The position numbers and the translations under genes are program-made. The notes under the pieces are model-generated. The model made no database searches, had not been told where the DNA came from, and worked only from the letters and a program-made list of their open reading frames with translations. From Legionella santicrucis (GTDB taxonomy: Bacteria > Pseudomonadota > Gammaproteobacteria > Legionellales > Legionellaceae), in assembly GCF_001468135.1 (NCBI RefSeq), contig NZ_LNYU01000009.1:160215-224214 (forward strand): a stretch of 64,000 nucleotides of DNA, written 5' to 3'. Each line of letters opens with the position of its first letter. Position 1 is the stretch's first letter. Shown piece by piece: positions 8,097 to 18,952 of this stretch.

Positions 8097-9866
8097 ATGG
8101 CAATTGCACGTAATGAATTTGATGCAGTAATTATAGGTGCAGGTGGGGCTGGAATGCGTGCTTCACTGCAAATGGCTAATTCGGGTTTAAAAGTTGCACT
8201 CTTATCTAAAGTATTTCCAACCCGCTCACATACTGTTTCAGCGCAAGGTGGTATTACATGTGCATTAGGAAATGCACATGATGATGATTGGCGTTGGCAT
8301 ATGTATGATACCGTAAAAGGGGCGGACTACATTGGTGACCAAGATTCAATTGAATATCTCTGTAAGACAGGCCCTGAAGCTGTCTATGAATTGGAGCATA
8401 TGGGTTTGCCTTTCTCTCGCATGGATAATGGTAGAATTTATCAACGCCAGTTTGGAGGACAATCAAAAAACTTTGGTGGTGACCAAGCAGCCCGTACTTG
8501 CGCTGCAGCGGATAGAACAGGACATGCTTTACTTCATACTCTTTATCAACAAAATTTAAAAGCCAAAGCATCCATTTTTAGCGAGTGGTATGCCCTTGAT
8601 TTAGTTAAAGATACTCATGGGCGTATTTCTGGTGTAACTGCAATGTGTATTGAAACAGGTGAAGTAGTCTTTTTTCAAGCACGAGTATGTATTTTGGCCA
8701 CTGGCGGAGCTGGCCGTATTTATCAATCGACTACGAATGCTTTTATTAATACAGGTGATGGGTATGGTATGGCATTAAGAGCCGGCATTCCATTACAAGA
8801 CATGGAAATGTGGCAATTTCATCCTACAGGAATTGCTGGAGCAGGTGTTTTGGTAACGGAAGGGTGTCGCGGTGAAGGTGGTTATTTAATTAACAAAGAT
8901 GGCGAGCGTTTTATGGAGCGTTACGCACCTCGAGTTAAAGATTTGGCTTCCCGAGATGTTGTAGCACGTTCTATGGCTTTAGAAATACGGGCAGGGAAAG
9001 GATTTGATCCTAAGGGTATTGATCATGTTAAATTAAAATTAGATCATTTAGGTGCAGATCTTATTAAGTCTCGTTTGCCCGGAATTCGTGAGTTATCGCT
9101 TAAGTTCGCGGGTGTTGATCCGATTGTTGAGCCTATTCCTGTCGTCCCTACTTGTCATTATAGTATGGGTGGTATCCCTACCAATATGCATGGACAAGTT
9201 ATTACTAAAACCAAAGGTAAAGAACATGTAGTAGAGGGTTTGTATGCCGTAGGTGAGTGTGCTTGTGTATCAGTACATGGAGCGAATCGTCTAGGTGGTA
9301 ATTCCTTGCTTGATTTGGTTGTATTTGGGCGAGCAGCGGGCTTACATGTTGAAGAATTATGGCAATCAAACCACTTGCCTGATGCGGCCTATATTAGTGA
9401 TGATGATCTTGCTCCGTCTTTAGAACGATATAACCGATGGAACAACTCAAAAGAGGGTGAAAGTCCTGCAGTAATTCATGATGAAATGCAGCGTGTGATG
9501 CAAGAAGATTTTGGTGTGTTCCGTACGGGCGAGGTTATGGCTTCTGGATTAAAACGCCTTCAAGCTTTACGTGAGCGTTTGGCTCATGCCAAATTAGCGG
9601 ATAAAAGCAAAGTATTTAATACTGAGCGAGTGAGTGCATTGGAGTTGGATAATTTAATGGCAACTGCATATGCTACGGCGCAATCTGCTATGGTACGCAC
9701 TGAAAGTCGTGGTGCACATAGTCGAGAAGATTATCCAAATAGAGACGATAAAAACTGGATTAAACATACACTTTATTTTGAGGAAGGTGAGACGATTGAT
9801 TTTCGACCAGTTAATGCATCACCTAAGCATGTCGAGCCTTTTATGCCCAAAGAACGTGTTTATTAA
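8097..9866 (+). CDS. sdhA: Succinate dehydrogenase flavoprotein subunit
   Basis: The catalytic subunit that oxidises succinate to fumarate with covalently bound FAD. The 589-aa protein shows the dinucleotide motif GAGGAGMRA, the FAD-linking histidine in SHTVSAQGG, the substrate-loop [19 protein letters not shown], and [13 protein letters not shown] near the C-terminal FAD-binding part. Length and order are typical. It feeds electrons to SdhB, encoded 14 bp downstream. Confidence 0.98.
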   Translation: MAIARNEFDAVIIGAGGAGMRASLQMANSGLKVALLSKVFPTRSHTVSAQGGITCALGNAHDDDWRWHMYDTVKGADYIGDQDSIEYLCKTGPEAVYELEHMGLPFSRMDNGRIYQRQFGGQSKNFGGDQAARTCAAADRTGHALLHTLYQQNLKAKASIFSEWYALDLVKDTHGRISGVTAMCIETGEVVFFQARVCILATGGAGRIYQSTTNAFINTGDGYGMALRAGIPLQDMEMWQFHPTGIAGAGVLVTEGCRGEGGYLINKDGERFMERYAPRVKDLASRDVVARSMALEIRAGKGFDPKGIDHVKLKLDHLGADLIKSRLPGIRELSLKFAGVDPIVEPIPVVPTCHYSMGGIPTNMHGQVITKTKGKEHVVEGLYAVGECACVSVHGANRLGGNSLLDLVVFGRAAGLHVEELWQSNHLPDAAYISDDDLAPSLERYNRWNNSKEGESPAVIHDEMQRVMQEDFGVFRTGEVMASGLKRLQALRERLAHAKLADKSKVFNTERVSALELDNLMATAYATAQSAMVRTESRGAHSREDYPNRDDKNWIKHTLYFEEGETIDFRPVNASPKHVEPFMPKERVY

Positions 9867-9880
9867 AGAGGATACATTAC

Positions 9881-10603
9881 ATGGCAGATAGTAGAAAATT
9901 GACCTTATCAATATATCGCTATAATCCAGAGGTGGATGCTAAGCCATATATGAAAGATTATGAGCTGGACATTCCAGCCAAAAGCGATCCTATGCTACTT
10001 ACGTTACTTGAGCGTTTGAAGGCAGAACAGGATCCTTCCATTACTTACAGACGATCCTGTCGTGAAGGAGTATGTGGTTCTGATGGTATGAACATTAATG
10101 GGACTAATGGCTTAGCATGTATTACTCATATCTCTCAATTACAGACAGATAAAGTAGTGATTCGTCCTTTACCTGGGTTTCCAGTGATTAGAGATTTAGC
10201 TGTTGATATGTCCCAATTTTATCAACAATATGAACGTATAGAACCGTATTTACAAAATGATGAGGTTGCTCCTGCACGAGAACGATTACAATCTCCAGAG
10301 GAACGAGCGCAACTTGATGGATTATATGAATGTATTCTATGTGCCTGCTGTACTAGTTCATGCCCTTCATTTTGGTGGAATCCGGAAAAATTTGTGGGGC
10401 CTGCAGGTTTATTACAGGCAAGGCGATTTTTAGCAGATAGTCGAGATACAGCGACAGCACATCGTTTGGATAAATTGCAGGATCCTTTTAGTGTATTTCG
10501 TTGCCGTAGCATTATGAACTGTACGAATGTTTGTCCTAAGGGACTCAATCCGACAAAGGCGATTGGAGAGATTCGTATACAGATGTTAAAACAAGAAACT
10601 TAA
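9881..10603 (+). CDS. sdhB: Succinate dehydrogenase iron-sulfur subunit
   Basis: Carries electrons from SdhA to the quinone site. The 240-aa protein has all three cluster motifs: CREGVCGSDG with a later Cys for the 2Fe-2S centre, CILCACCTSSCP for the 4Fe-4S centre, and CRSIMNCTNVCPKGLNP for the 3Fe-4S centre. An AGAGGA element precedes the ATG. It ends the sdhCDAB operon; a structured 244-bp gap separates it from sucA. Confidence 0.98.
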   Translation: MADSRKLTLSIYRYNPEVDAKPYMKDYELDIPAKSDPMLLTLLERLKAEQDPSITYRRSCREGVCGSDGMNINGTNGLACITHISQLQTDKVVIRPLPGFPVIRDLAVDMSQFYQQYERIEPYLQNDEVAPARERLQSPEERAQLDGLYECILCACCTSSCPSFWWNPEKFVGPAGLLQARRFLADSRDTATAHRLDKLQDPFSVFRCRSIMNCTNVCPKGLNPTKAIGEIRIQMLKQET

Positions 10604-10738
10604 ATATATTGTTTTATTTTTTTGGGTGCCTGGTAAAGAATCATTAAACCTATATTGAAATTGAACTGGATGTTCCATTTCAAAATAACTCGCATCTCGA
10701 GCATAAGAGTTATTGCCCTAGGTTTCTGACTCGAGACT

Positions 10739-10782
10739 AGGATAAGGACGAATCCCTGCTTGCAGGGATAGCCGTTTTATCC
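10739..10782 (+). promoter_or_regulatory. Nested stem-loop in the sdhB-sucA gap
   Basis: GGATAA (10740-10745) pairs with TTATCC (10777-10782), enclosing ATCCCTGC (10752-10759) paired with GCAGGGAT (10762-10769). It lies about 65 bp before the sucA start. It may be part of the sucA leader or an mRNA processing or stabilising structure between the two halves of the TCA cluster. Confidence 0.4.
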
Positions 10783-10847
10783 ACCTGGATGAGTGGAATA
10801 GCTAATTTTAATGGTGGTAGTGATCAATACCCCTTTGGAGAGAGAAA

Positions 10848-13652
10848 ATGAGCAGTTCCAATCTGCAAAATGAATGGGCATCTTCCTATTTATCTGGTGG
10901 AAGCATGGCTTATATTGATAGTCTTTATGAGGATTATCTTGCTGATCCTAACTCGGTTTCGGCTGATTGGCGAGCAGTATTTAGTGCTTTACCTAAAGTG
11001 AACAATACTGAAAAAGAGCTTTCCCATAGAGATGTTCGCGAATATTTTTTGCAGAATGCAGATAAAAAAGTAATCCCCGTCGTTCAATCAACGGACAATC
11101 AACAATTCCGGATTGCCGACTTAATTAATGCATATCGCTCAATGGGGCATCATGCTGCCAGATTAGATCCACTGGAAATGGCGGAGCGTTTGCCCGTTCC
11201 AGCATTGGAGCTGGACTATCATCATTTGTCTGATGTCGATAAAAGCCGAAAGTTTTTTGCAGGAACAAAATTTAATGGACCTGAAATGGCATTGGGTGAA
11301 ATATATCAAGCGCTGCGAGAAACTTACTGTGGCAGTATTGGTATTGAATACATGCATATTTCTGATACTAAAGAAACCGAATGGTTGCAACAACGAATGG
11401 AGTCTGTGCGAGGGCGTCCAACCTTAGATACGCCAAAAAAAATCGAAATCCTAAAAGATCTTATTGCAGCGGATGGATTGGAACGTTATTTGGGTACGCG
11501 TTATGTAGGACAAAAACGCTTTTCGCTTGAGGGTGGAGACTCTTTAATTCCTATGATGAAGGAAATTATTCAATGTGCCGGAAGAGATAATGTAAAAGAA
11601 GTGATTATTGGTATGGCACATCGAGGACGCTTAAATGTTCTTGTGAATGTATTGGGTAAAGAGCCTAACGCCCTTTTTCAAGAATTTGAAGGAAAAATCA
11701 AATCGGAACGAACTGGAGATGTAAAATATCATTTGGGTTTTTCATCTGATATAAAAACAAATTCAGGCTCTGTGGTTCATTTAGCACTTGCATTTAATCC
11801 CTCGCATTTGGAAATCATTGGCCCAGTAGTTGAAGGATCTGTACGTGCTCGCCAAAGACGACGCAATGATCTAGACAAAAAAGAAAAAGTAGTGCCCATC
11901 GTTATTCATGGAGATGCTGCATTTGCTGGTCAAGGTGTCGTGATGGAAACATTTAATTTTTCTCAATCTAGAGGATATTGTACTGGAGGTACAGTTCATA
12001 TCGTTATTAACAACCAAATAGGTTTTACAACCAGCAATCCTTTAGACGCGCGCTCGACTTTATACTGTACTGATGTTGCTAAAATGGTTCAAGCACCTGT
12101 AATTCACGTAAACGGTGATGATCCCGAAGCAGTAGTATTCGCCACCCAGTTGGCATTTGATTTTAGGATGAAGTTCAAACGCGATGTTGTTATTGATCTC
12201 GTATGTTATAGAAGACATGGGCATAATGAAGCTGATGAACCTGCAGTAACGCAACCTTCGATGTATAAAAAAATTAAATCAATGCGTCCTTTACGAGAAA
12301 TCTATGCAGATCACCTCATTAAAGAAGATCTGTTAAGCAGCAAAGATGTTGAAAAATTAATAGATACGTATCGTGATAGTTTAGATAAAGGTAAAGCAGT
12401 TGTAGATTTGGTACATGGTGACTATGAAGGCAAATACGCGATGGATTGGACACCTTACATTGATGCAAAATGGACCGACAAAGCCGATACCACAATTTCT
12501 AAAACCAATCTACAAAAATTGGTGAAACAATTAAATGAACTACCTAAAGGTTTTACATTACATCCAGTGGTTCAGCGTTTATTAAATGAACGTGATAAAA
12601 TGACTGCAGGCGAGTTACCCATGAACTGGGGATATGCTGAAACTATGGCATATGCAAGCCTAGTGCAAGAAGGTTACGGTGTCCGCTTATCAGGTCAAGA
12701 TTCTGGAAGGGGAACATTTGCTCACCGTCATGCTATATTACATGATGTTGAAACTGGCGAGACGTGTATTCCTTTGGAACATGTAACAAATGAACTTAGC
12801 CGTCCTTTTTCTGTAATTGATTCTGTACTGTCCGAAGAGGCTGTTCTGGCTTTTGAATATGGATATTCTTCTTCCGATCCTAATTTCTTAGTATTGTGGG
12901 AAGCCCAGTTCGGTGACTTTGCAAATGGTGCTCAGGTAGTTATTGATCAATTCATTAGTTCAGGTGAACAAAAGTGGGGGCGTTTATGTGGTTTGGTCAT
13001 GTTATTACCCCACGGATATGAAGGCCAAGGGCCAGAGCATTCGTCAGCTCGTTTGGAGCGATATATGCAACTTTGCGCACAGCACAATATACAGGTATGT
13101 ACCCCAACAACTCCAGCACAGATTTTTCATTTATTACGAAGGCAAGTAATTCGCAATTTCCGAAAGCCTTTAATTGTGATGACACCAAAGAGTTTATTGC
13201 GCCATAAATTAGCGGTTTCTCCGTTAGAGGATTTATTTAAAGGAAAATTCCATACTATTATTCCCGAAATTGATGATTTAAATGCAAAAAAAGTTACTCG
13301 AATAGTGCTTTGTTGTGGAAAAGTCTATTATGACCTATTACAAATGCGTCGCGATAAGAAGTTGAATCATGTTGCTTTGGTGCGCGTAGAGCAATTGTAC
13401 CCATTTCCTAAGAAAGCACTTATTGCTGAGATCAAGAAATATCCTCAAGCAAAAGAAGTATTTTGGTGTCAAGAAGAACCACAAAATCAGGGAATTTGGT
13501 ATTCTTCTCAACATAATATAAGAGATTGCTTGCATGCTGATCAAGCATTGCATTATGCAGGTAGAGAGTCTGCTGCAGCACCAGCTGTAGGAAGTCCAGC
13601 TTTGCATGCTGCGCAACAGCAGTCTTTAGTTGAGCAAGCTTTATTGGGGTAA
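10848..13652 (+). CDS. sucA: 2-oxoglutarate dehydrogenase E1 component
   Basis: The thiamine-diphosphate-dependent E1 of the 2-oxoglutarate dehydrogenase complex; it decarboxylates 2-oxoglutarate and succinylates the E2 lipoyl arm. The 934-aa length matches E. coli SucA. Seen are the N-terminal E2-binding segment (SSYLSGGSMAYIDSLYEDY), HRGRLNVLVNVLGK, the ThDP site GDAAFAGQG to NNQIGFTTS, RRHGHNEADEP, and the C-terminal LLPHGYEGQGPEHSSARLER. A GGAGAG element precedes ATG 10848. sucB follows after 233 bp. Confidence 0.98.
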   Translation: MSSSNLQNEWASSYLSGGSMAYIDSLYEDYLADPNSVSADWRAVFSALPKVNNTEKELSHRDVREYFLQNADKKVIPVVQSTDNQQFRIADLINAYRSMGHHAARLDPLEMAERLPVPALELDYHHLSDVDKSRKFFAGTKFNGPEMALGEIYQALRETYCGSIGIEYMHISDTKETEWLQQRMESVRGRPTLDTPKKIEILKDLIAADGLERYLGTRYVGQKRFSLEGGDSLIPMMKEIIQCAGRDNVKEVIIGMAHRGRLNVLVNVLGKEPNALFQEFEGKIKSERTGDVKYHLGFSSDIKTNSGSVVHLALAFNPSHLEIIGPVVEGSVRARQRRRNDLDKKEKVVPIVIHGDAAFAGQGVVMETFNFSQSRGYCTGGTVHIVINNQIGFTTSNPLDARSTLYCTDVAKMVQAPVIHVNGDDPEAVVFATQLAFDFRMKFKRDVVIDLVCYRRHGHNEADEPAVTQPSMYKKIKSMRPLREIYADHLIKEDLLSSKDVEKLIDTYRDSLDKGKAVVDLVHGDYEGKYAMDWTPYIDAKWTDKADTTISKTNLQKLVKQLNELPKGFTLHPVVQRLLNERDKMTAGELPMNWGYAETMAYASLVQEGYGVRLSGQDSGRGTFAHRHAILHDVETGETCIPLEHVTNELSRPFSVIDSVLSEEAVLAFEYGYSSSDPNFLVLWEAQFGDFANGAQVVIDQFISSGEQKWGRLCGLVMLLPHGYEGQGPEHSSARLERYMQLCAQHNIQVCTPTTPAQIFHLLRRQVIRNFRKPLIVMTPKSLLRHKLAVSPLEDLFKGKFHTIIPEIDDLNAKKVTRIVLCCGKVYYDLLQMRRDKKLNHVALVRVEQLYPFPKKALIAEIKKYPQAKEVFWCQEEPQNQGIWYSSQHNIRDCLHADQALHYAGRESAAAPAVGSPALHAAQQQSLVEQALLG

Positions 13653-13665
13653 ATTTGTATTTATC

Positions 13666-13702
13666 GTAGCCAGAGTTACGGTATTAACCGCCTCCTGGCT
13701 AC
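13666..13702 (+). terminator. Hairpin in the sucA-sucB gap
   Basis: GTAGCCAG (13666-13673) pairs with CTGGCTAC (13695-13702). An outer AAATTTGT/ACAAATTT complement (13651-13658, 13701-13708) partly overlaps it. No T-run follows, so it may be a processing site or weak terminator rather than an operon end. Confidence 0.4.
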
Positions 13703-13885
13703 AAATTTGTTAATGAATCTAGGGCCTATTTACAATTTGCTAGCTTGGGTCAAAATTTCTTGTTTTTGAGGTAATGAAGCTTAGCATGCATGAAATGTGC
13801 GAGTAGCATGGTTTAGAAAATCAAGGTATTTTGGTCAAGAAAGCCGAATTGTAAATAAACTCTAATAAAATAAGAAGGTATAACC

Positions 13886-15115
13886 ATGTCGATTGAAGTC
13901 AAAGTCCCTGTTTTGCCTGAGTCAGTAGCTGATGCAACAGTAGCTGCTTGGCATAAAAAAGTGGGTGATAAAGTTTCCCGTGATGAAAATTTGTTGGATC
14001 TAGAAACAGACAAAGTCGTTCTTGAAGTTCCAGCTCCTGTTGATGGAATATTAAGTGAAATAATGTTTCAAGAAGGAGACACAGTACATTCTGGACAATT
14101 GCTCGCAAAAATTAAAGAAGGCGATGCAGCTGAAACTAAAGAAGAAAAGAAGACTGAATCCAAAGAGGAAAAAAAGACTGAGCAGGCTGATTCCACGAAA
14201 GAAAAGGTTAGCGCCAAAGAAGATAAATCAACAAGCCCAGTAGTAAGGCGGATGATGGCAGAACATGATCTTCAGCCAGGGCAAATCCAAGGCAGCGGTA
14301 AAGATGGTCGAATTACTAAAGAAGACGTTCTTTCTTATATAGAATCGAGCAGAGAGAAGTCATCAAAACCCGCAGAAAGCAAAAAAGAACAAACAACACA
14401 AGCACAGATGGGCTTACGTGAAGAGCGCCGTGTCCCAATGACGCGATTACGAGCAAAAATTGCAGAACGCTTATTAGCAGCACAACATAACGCCGCTATG
14501 CTGACTACTTTCAATGAGGTCAATTTAAAAGCAGTGATGGACTTGCGTGCTCAATATAAAGATAGTTTTGAGAAAAAGCATGGCGTAAAACTTGGGTTTA
14601 TGTCTTTTTTCACTAAAGCTGTTGTTGAGTCTTTAAAGCGTTTTCCTGCAGTAAATGCTTCTATAGATGGTCAAGATGTGGTGTATCATGGTTTTTATGA
14701 TATAGGTATTGCAGTATCTACGGATAGAGGGCTAGTTGTGCCTGTAATTCGTGATGCAGATCAAATGAGTATGGCTGATATTGAGCTTGCAATTAATGAC
14801 TCTGCAACAAAAGCCAGACAAGGCAAATTAGCTATGGAAGATATGCAAGGCGGTACATTTACTATTACTAATGGCGGAGTGTTTGGTTCTTTATTGGCTA
14901 CTCCAATTATTAACCCCCCACAAACAGGTATTTTGGGAATGCATAAGATAGAAGAAAGGCCTGTGGTGGAAAAAGGACAAATTGTAATTCGTCCTATGAT
15001 GTATGTGGCTCTCTCTTACGATCATCGTTTAATAGATGGTAAAGATTCAGTCCAATTTCTGGTGAGTGTGAAAGAGCTATTGGAAGATCCTGCTCGTCTT
15101 TTACTTAATGTTTAA
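13886..15115 (+). CDS. sucB: 2-oxoglutarate dehydrogenase E2, dihydrolipoamide succinyltransferase
   Basis: The core of the 2-oxoglutarate dehydrogenase complex, which transfers succinyl from lipoamide to CoA. In this 409-aa protein the lipoyl domain has the lipoylated Lys in [10 protein letters not shown] (about residue 43). A Lys/Glu-rich linker spans about 85-115, the E1/E3-binding domain ([13 protein letters not shown]) about 118-150, and the catalytic domain ends with [16 protein letters not shown] carrying the His and Asp. AGAAGG precedes the ATG. E3 (lpd) is not in the window. Confidence 0.98.
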   Translation: MSIEVKVPVLPESVADATVAAWHKKVGDKVSRDENLLDLETDKVVLEVPAPVDGILSEIMFQEGDTVHSGQLLAKIKEGDAAETKEEKKTESKEEKKTEQADSTKEKVSAKEDKSTSPVVRRMMAEHDLQPGQIQGSGKDGRITKEDVLSYIESSREKSSKPAESKKEQTTQAQMGLREERRVPMTRLRAKIAERLLAAQHNAAMLTTFNEVNLKAVMDLRAQYKDSFEKKHGVKLGFMSFFTKAVVESLKRFPAVNASIDGQDVVYHGFYDIGIAVSTDRGLVVPVIRDADQMSMADIELAINDSATKARQGKLAMEDMQGGTFTITNGGVFGSLLATPIINPPQTGILGMHKIEERPVVEKGQIVIRPMMYVALSYDHRLIDGKDSVQFLVSVKELLEDPARLLLNV

Positions 15116-15172
15116 GTTTCATTTACACTTATGTGCCGATGAATTTTGCTTTTTTTTAGAAAGGTAATTGCA

Positions 15173-16333
15173 ATGAATTTACATGAATACCAAGCCAAAC
15201 AATTGTTTGCAAAATATAATTTACCAGTTCCAAATGGTCAAGTTGCCTATAATGTTGATGATGCACTACAAGTAGCTTCTCAATTATCGACAAATCGTTG
15301 GGTTGTTAAGGCACAAGTTCATGCTGGAGGAAGAGGGAAAGCAGGCGGAGTCAAAGTAGTAGCCAATAAAGATGAATTAGCTGCTGCAGTGAAATCTTTA
15401 TTAGGAACTCGTTTGGTAACCTACCAAACTGATGCACAGGGTCAACCTGTTAATGCGGTTCTCATTGAAGAAACTTGTGATATAGGAAGAGAATTATATC
15501 TTGGTGCAGTTGTAGATCGCGCTACTCGCCGAGTAGTAATCATGGCTTCTACAGAAGGTGGGGTTGAGATTGAAAAGGTTGCAGAAAAAACACCTGAGAA
15601 AATTTTCAAAATAATTGTAGATCCACTAGTGGGTGTGATGCCTTTTCAATGCCGTGAAGCAGGATTTAAATTAGGTTTGCAAGATGATCAGATCAAGCAG
15701 TTTACCCATTTAATGATGGGATTAGGCAAAATGTTTGTTGAGTGCGATTTGAGCTTATTGGAAATAAACCCACTCGTAATAAGTCAATCAGGACAATTAA
15801 TTTGTTTGGATGGAAAAATTAATATTGATGGTAACGCACTGTATCGCCAACCTCAATTAAAGAGTTTGCGTGATGCATCACAGGAAGACGAACGAGAAAA
15901 TCGTGCGAGTGACTGGGAATTAAATTATATTCCACTTGATGGCACTATTGGTTGTATGGTTAACGGAGCAGGCCTTGCTATGGCGACTATGGATGTGATT
16001 AAGCTCCATGGAGGCGATCCAGCAAACTTCCTAGATGTTGGGGGTGGTGCTACTAAGGAGAGAGTGAGCGAAGCACTAAAAATTATTATATCTGATGAAA
16101 AAGTCAAAGGTATTTTAGTTAATATCTTTGGTGGTATTGTCCGTTGTGATCTCATCGCTGATGGTATTCTTGCTGCAGTGAAAGAAGTTGATGTGAAAAT
16201 TCCTGTAGTTGTGCGTCTTGAGGGTAATAATGCACAACTTGGTGCTGATATTTTAAATAAAAGTGATTTAAATGTAATTGCTGCAACCAGTTTAACTGAT
16301 GCTGCAAAGAAAATTGTTGCGGCTGTTGCTTAA
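15173..16333 (+). CDS. sucC: Succinyl-CoA synthetase beta subunit
   Basis: The ATP-grasp beta subunit that, with SucD, converts succinyl-CoA to succinate with substrate-level phosphorylation. ATG 15173 gives the canonical [12 protein letters not shown] start and 386 aa (E. coli 388); an upstream in-frame extension from 15146 is not used by the family. Further motifs are [18 protein letters not shown] (nucleotide site), LEINPLV and [19 protein letters not shown] is upstream. A 159-bp gap to sucD is unusually wide for this normally tight pair. Confidence 0.97.
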   Translation: MNLHEYQAKQLFAKYNLPVPNGQVAYNVDDALQVASQLSTNRWVVKAQVHAGGRGKAGGVKVVANKDELAAAVKSLLGTRLVTYQTDAQGQPVNAVLIEETCDIGRELYLGAVVDRATRRVVIMASTEGGVEIEKVAEKTPEKIFKIIVDPLVGVMPFQCREAGFKLGLQDDQIKQFTHLMMGLGKMFVECDLSLLEINPLVISQSGQLICLDGKINIDGNALYRQPQLKSLRDASQEDERENRASDWELNYIPLDGTIGCMVNGAGLAMATMDVIKLHGGDPANFLDVGGGATKERVSEALKIIISDEKVKGILVNIFGGIVRCDLIADGILAAVKEVDVKIPVVVRLEGNNAQLGADILNKSDLNVIAATSLTDAAKKIVAAVA

Positions 16334-16342
16334 TTACTAATT

Positions 16343-16473
16343 TATAACTATTCATCAAAAGTTTTCAAAATCTTGAGGAAAAGTTAAATTTGAGCATAGA
16401 TGGAATAAATAGAGTTTTTTTGTTCTGAATGTGTCAGATAGAGCTTTTCAATGAACTGCGGTGAATAGTTATA
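16343..16473 (+). repeat. Long-range 12-bp inverted repeat in the sucC-sucD gap
   Basis: TATAACTATTCA (16343-16354) is the exact reverse complement of TGAATAGTTATA (16462-16473). The second arm ends about 20 bp before the sucD ATG. Pairing in the mRNA would loop out 107 nt and present sucD from the base of a stem. Function unknown. Confidence 0.5.
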
Positions 16474-16492
16474 CTAATTTTCGAGGTTAACA

Positions 16493-17371
16493 ATGAGTGT
16501 ATTAGTTAATAAACAGACTAAAGTACTGTGTCAAGGTTTTACTGGAAAGCAAGGAACTTATCATTCGGAACAGGCAATTGCTTATGGTACGCAAATGGTT
16601 GGTGGCGTAACACCAGGTAAAGGTGGCCAGATGCATTTAGGCTTGCCAGTATTTAATACAATGCGAGAAGCAGTTCAAGAAACAAAAGCAGAGGCGAGTG
16701 TGATTTATGTACCAGCCCCATTTTGTAAAGATTCAATTTTAGAAGCTGCGGACGCTGGGATTCAATTAATCGTTTGTATTACTGAAGGTGTCCCTGTATT
16801 AGATATGTTGCAAGTAAAAGTATATTTGGAAAATAATACTCAGGCGCGGCTAATTGGCCCGAATTGTCCAGGTATCATTACTCCAGGAGAATGCAAAATT
16901 GGCATTATGCCAGGCTCAATCCATTTACCCGGAAAAGTTGGAATTGTCTCTCGCTCTGGTACATTAACCTATGAAGCTGTAAAACAAACTACAGATAAAG
17001 GTTTTGGGCAAAGTACTTGTATTGGTATTGGAGGGGATCCAATTCCTGGTACCAATTTCATTGATGCTCTAGCTTTATTTGAGCAAGATTCACAAACACA
17101 AGCAATTATTATGGTCGGTGAAATTGGCGGGTCAGCAGAAGAAGAGGCGGCTGAATACATTAAGTCACATGTGAGCAAGCCGGTAGTTTCTTATATTGCA
17201 GGAGTCACCGCTCCTGCGGGTAAACGCATGGGGCATGCTGGTGCAATTATTTCAGGCGGTAAAGGAACAGCAGCTGAAAAATATGCTGCCTTAGAAGCAG
17301 CCGGTGTACGAACAGTACGTTCTCCAGCTGATTTAGGGGATGCAGTAGCAGAAGTAACTGGCTGGAAATAG
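16493..17371 (+). CDS. sucD: Succinyl-CoA synthetase alpha subunit
   Basis: The CoA-binding alpha subunit, phosphorylated on histidine during catalysis. The 292-aa protein begins [20 protein letters not shown], with the CoA-binding Rossmann motif GFTGKQG. It contains [30 protein letters not shown], and the active-site histidine in [13 protein letters not shown]. Length equals the family norm. It closes the TCA gene block; pdxH follows about 100 bp later. Confidence 0.98.
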   Translation: MSVLVNKQTKVLCQGFTGKQGTYHSEQAIAYGTQMVGGVTPGKGGQMHLGLPVFNTMREAVQETKAEASVIYVPAPFCKDSILEAADAGIQLIVCITEGVPVLDMLQVKVYLENNTQARLIGPNCPGIITPGECKIGIMPGSIHLPGKVGIVSRSGTLTYEAVKQTTDKGFGQSTCIGIGGDPIPGTNFIDALALFEQDSQTQAIIMVGEIGGSAEEEAAEYIKSHVSKPVVSYIAGVTAPAGKRMGHAGAIISGGKGTAAEKYAALEAAGVRTVRSPADLGDAVAEVTGWK

Positions 17372-17469
17372 ATAAGGAAATAGCCTGGACGAGTAAATGA
17401 TGTCTAGGCTATTTATTGAGAATCAAAAAATCAGGTATATGTATACCTGCCTACGTTAAGTGGTATTTC

Positions 17470-18117
17470 ATGACAAATTTTCGAAGCATTGCGGATATCA
17501 GACGTGAATATGGTGAGTTGAATTTAAGCGAAGAATTACTTCCTGATGATCCCATAGTGCAATTTACGCAATGGTTTGAAGATGTTCTAAAGAATGAGAA
17601 AAATGATCCTACGGCCATGGTTTTATCTACAGTAGATGATAAGGGCTATCCCGATTCTAGAGTTGTCTTGTTAAAAAGTTTGAATGAAGGTAATTTTGTT
17701 TTTTATACTAACTATCAAAGCGCAAAAGCAGCACAAATCAAAATGAATCCTTATGCGGCACTTAATTTTTATTGGCCGCAAATGGCACGACAGGTTAGAG
17801 TCCGGGGGCAGGTAAAACAAGTTGAGGAAACGCAATCTGATCTTTATTTTTTATCCAGGCCAATTAAAAGCCAATTTAGCGCGATTGTCTCACCACAAAG
17901 CCATGAGATTAAAGATAGGCAATCATTAGAAAATGCTTTAAATGAATTGATAGAAAAGCATGGACAACAACCTATCGTGCGCCCAGATTATTGGGGAGGA
18001 TATATGATTATTCCTGACCAAATAGAGTTTTGGCAGGGAAGAGATAATCGGCTACATGATCGAATTCAGTATTTTCGGCAAGATGAGCAATGGAAATATC
18101 ATCGTTTAGCACCATGA
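17470..18117 (+). CDS. pdxH: Pyridoxamine 5'-phosphate oxidase
   Basis: An FMN enzyme that oxidises pyridoxine or pyridoxamine phosphate to PLP in the cytosol. ATG 17470 yields 215 aa starting [14 protein letters not shown] (E. coli 218 aa); the frame is open upstream to 17416, but that extension is not family-like. Motifs are [23 protein letters not shown] (FMN-binding strand), [24 protein letters not shown], and the C-terminal [13 protein letters not shown] signature. Confidence 0.97.
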   Translation: MTNFRSIADIRREYGELNLSEELLPDDPIVQFTQWFEDVLKNEKNDPTAMVLSTVDDKGYPDSRVVLLKSLNEGNFVFYTNYQSAKAAQIKMNPYAALNFYWPQMARQVRVRGQVKQVEETQSDLYFLSRPIKSQFSAIVSPQSHEIKDRQSLENALNELIEKHGQQPIVRPDYWGGYMIIPDQIEFWQGRDNRLHDRIQYFRQDEQWKYHRLAP

Positions 18118-18422
18118 TGGCAAAATTTGCCGGCAAAAAGTAAATTTACATCACATCTTTATTTTTAATCTCCCTTTTTGTTCTTCTTCTAATTTTTTTG
18201 TTTTTTTAAGAGACAAAAAAAGTTGGCCCAGAAATTGCTTCTATAATTATAGAAATATAAAAATAACTATTATTTCTTAGCAAAATAAAAAATTGTCAAA
18301 AATTAGTAAATGTTTTGAATTGGTAAAGAAGCGTTAATTTAAAGTCGTAAAATTGTTTTAAATGTAGAAATTATTGACAGTATTAAATAAGCATACTGAA
18401 TACATAAATAGAGGGTACAATC
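18118..18422. other. AT-rich intergenic region upstream of the letE-like gene
   Basis: About 305 bp, very AT-rich. A short palindrome GGCAAAATTTGCC at 18119-18131 directly follows pdxH. TTGACA at 18374-18379 is a possible -35 for the downstream gene, but no well-spaced -10 is clear. No coding sequence seen. Confidence 0.45.
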
Positions 18423-18797
18423 ATGAACGACATAACAGCCTTACTACCACATATTAAATTACGTTTTAACATTGAGCATCCAAGTTATGAAGACAGTTAC
18501 GCATTTGGATACGAATGCGCTCTTGCGGACATAGCCGAAGAAGATAATCCTTTTCTTATAGGTAGTCAACAAGCAGAGCATTGGTTAGAAGGATGGTGGG
18601 ATGCAATGGAAGGAGAGCAACCACTTTTTGAGTTAAACTCTCAAGCACCGGAAGTGCCTTCAGTAATCAATGAAATTGCTGCAAATGACCAAGTGTATTG
18701 CCATAAACATAGTTTTTTATCACTGGTTATTGAAATTAGTGGCGCTATAGCAGCTTCTGCATTAGTTGGATACCAATTATTTGAGTTGGTAGCCTAA
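18423..18797 (+). CDS. letE: LetE-like transmission trait enhancer
   Basis: A 124-aa protein whose N-terminal half (LLPHIKLRFNIEHPSYEDSY, then FGYECALADIAEEDNPF and AEHWLEGWWDAM) agrees with what I recall of Legionella LetE, a small protein linked to transmission-phase traits together with LetA/LetS and CsrA. Its place just after sucCD-pdxH and a few genes before fis agrees with the arrangement I remember from L. pneumophila. The C-terminus has one possible hydrophobic segment (about 100-122). The name is from memory of family and synteny; the molecular activity of LetE is not established. Confidence 0.68.
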   Translation: MNDITALLPHIKLRFNIEHPSYEDSYAFGYECALADIAEEDNPFLIGSQQAEHWLEGWWDAMEGEQPLFELNSQAPEVPSVINEIAANDQVYCHKHSFLSLVIEISGAIAASALVGYQLFELVA

Positions 18798-18952
18798 TTT
18801 TAGAGGAATCGAGACTATAGTCTAAAAAACATAACTCTCGCCTATTTATGTAGTGTTGCTCATTAGTCCAATTTCTCTTCTCCCAATAGGGAGAAGGAAA
18901 TATCATCTTAAAAAATGAGTAGGTCTGTTTTTTTAGAATTGTAGAGATGGAA

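Noticed and set aside
18374..18406. Complete sigma-70 promoter before the letE-like gene
   Set aside because: TTGACA is clear, but no -10 hexamer lies at 16-18 bp spacing, so only a possible -35 is noted.
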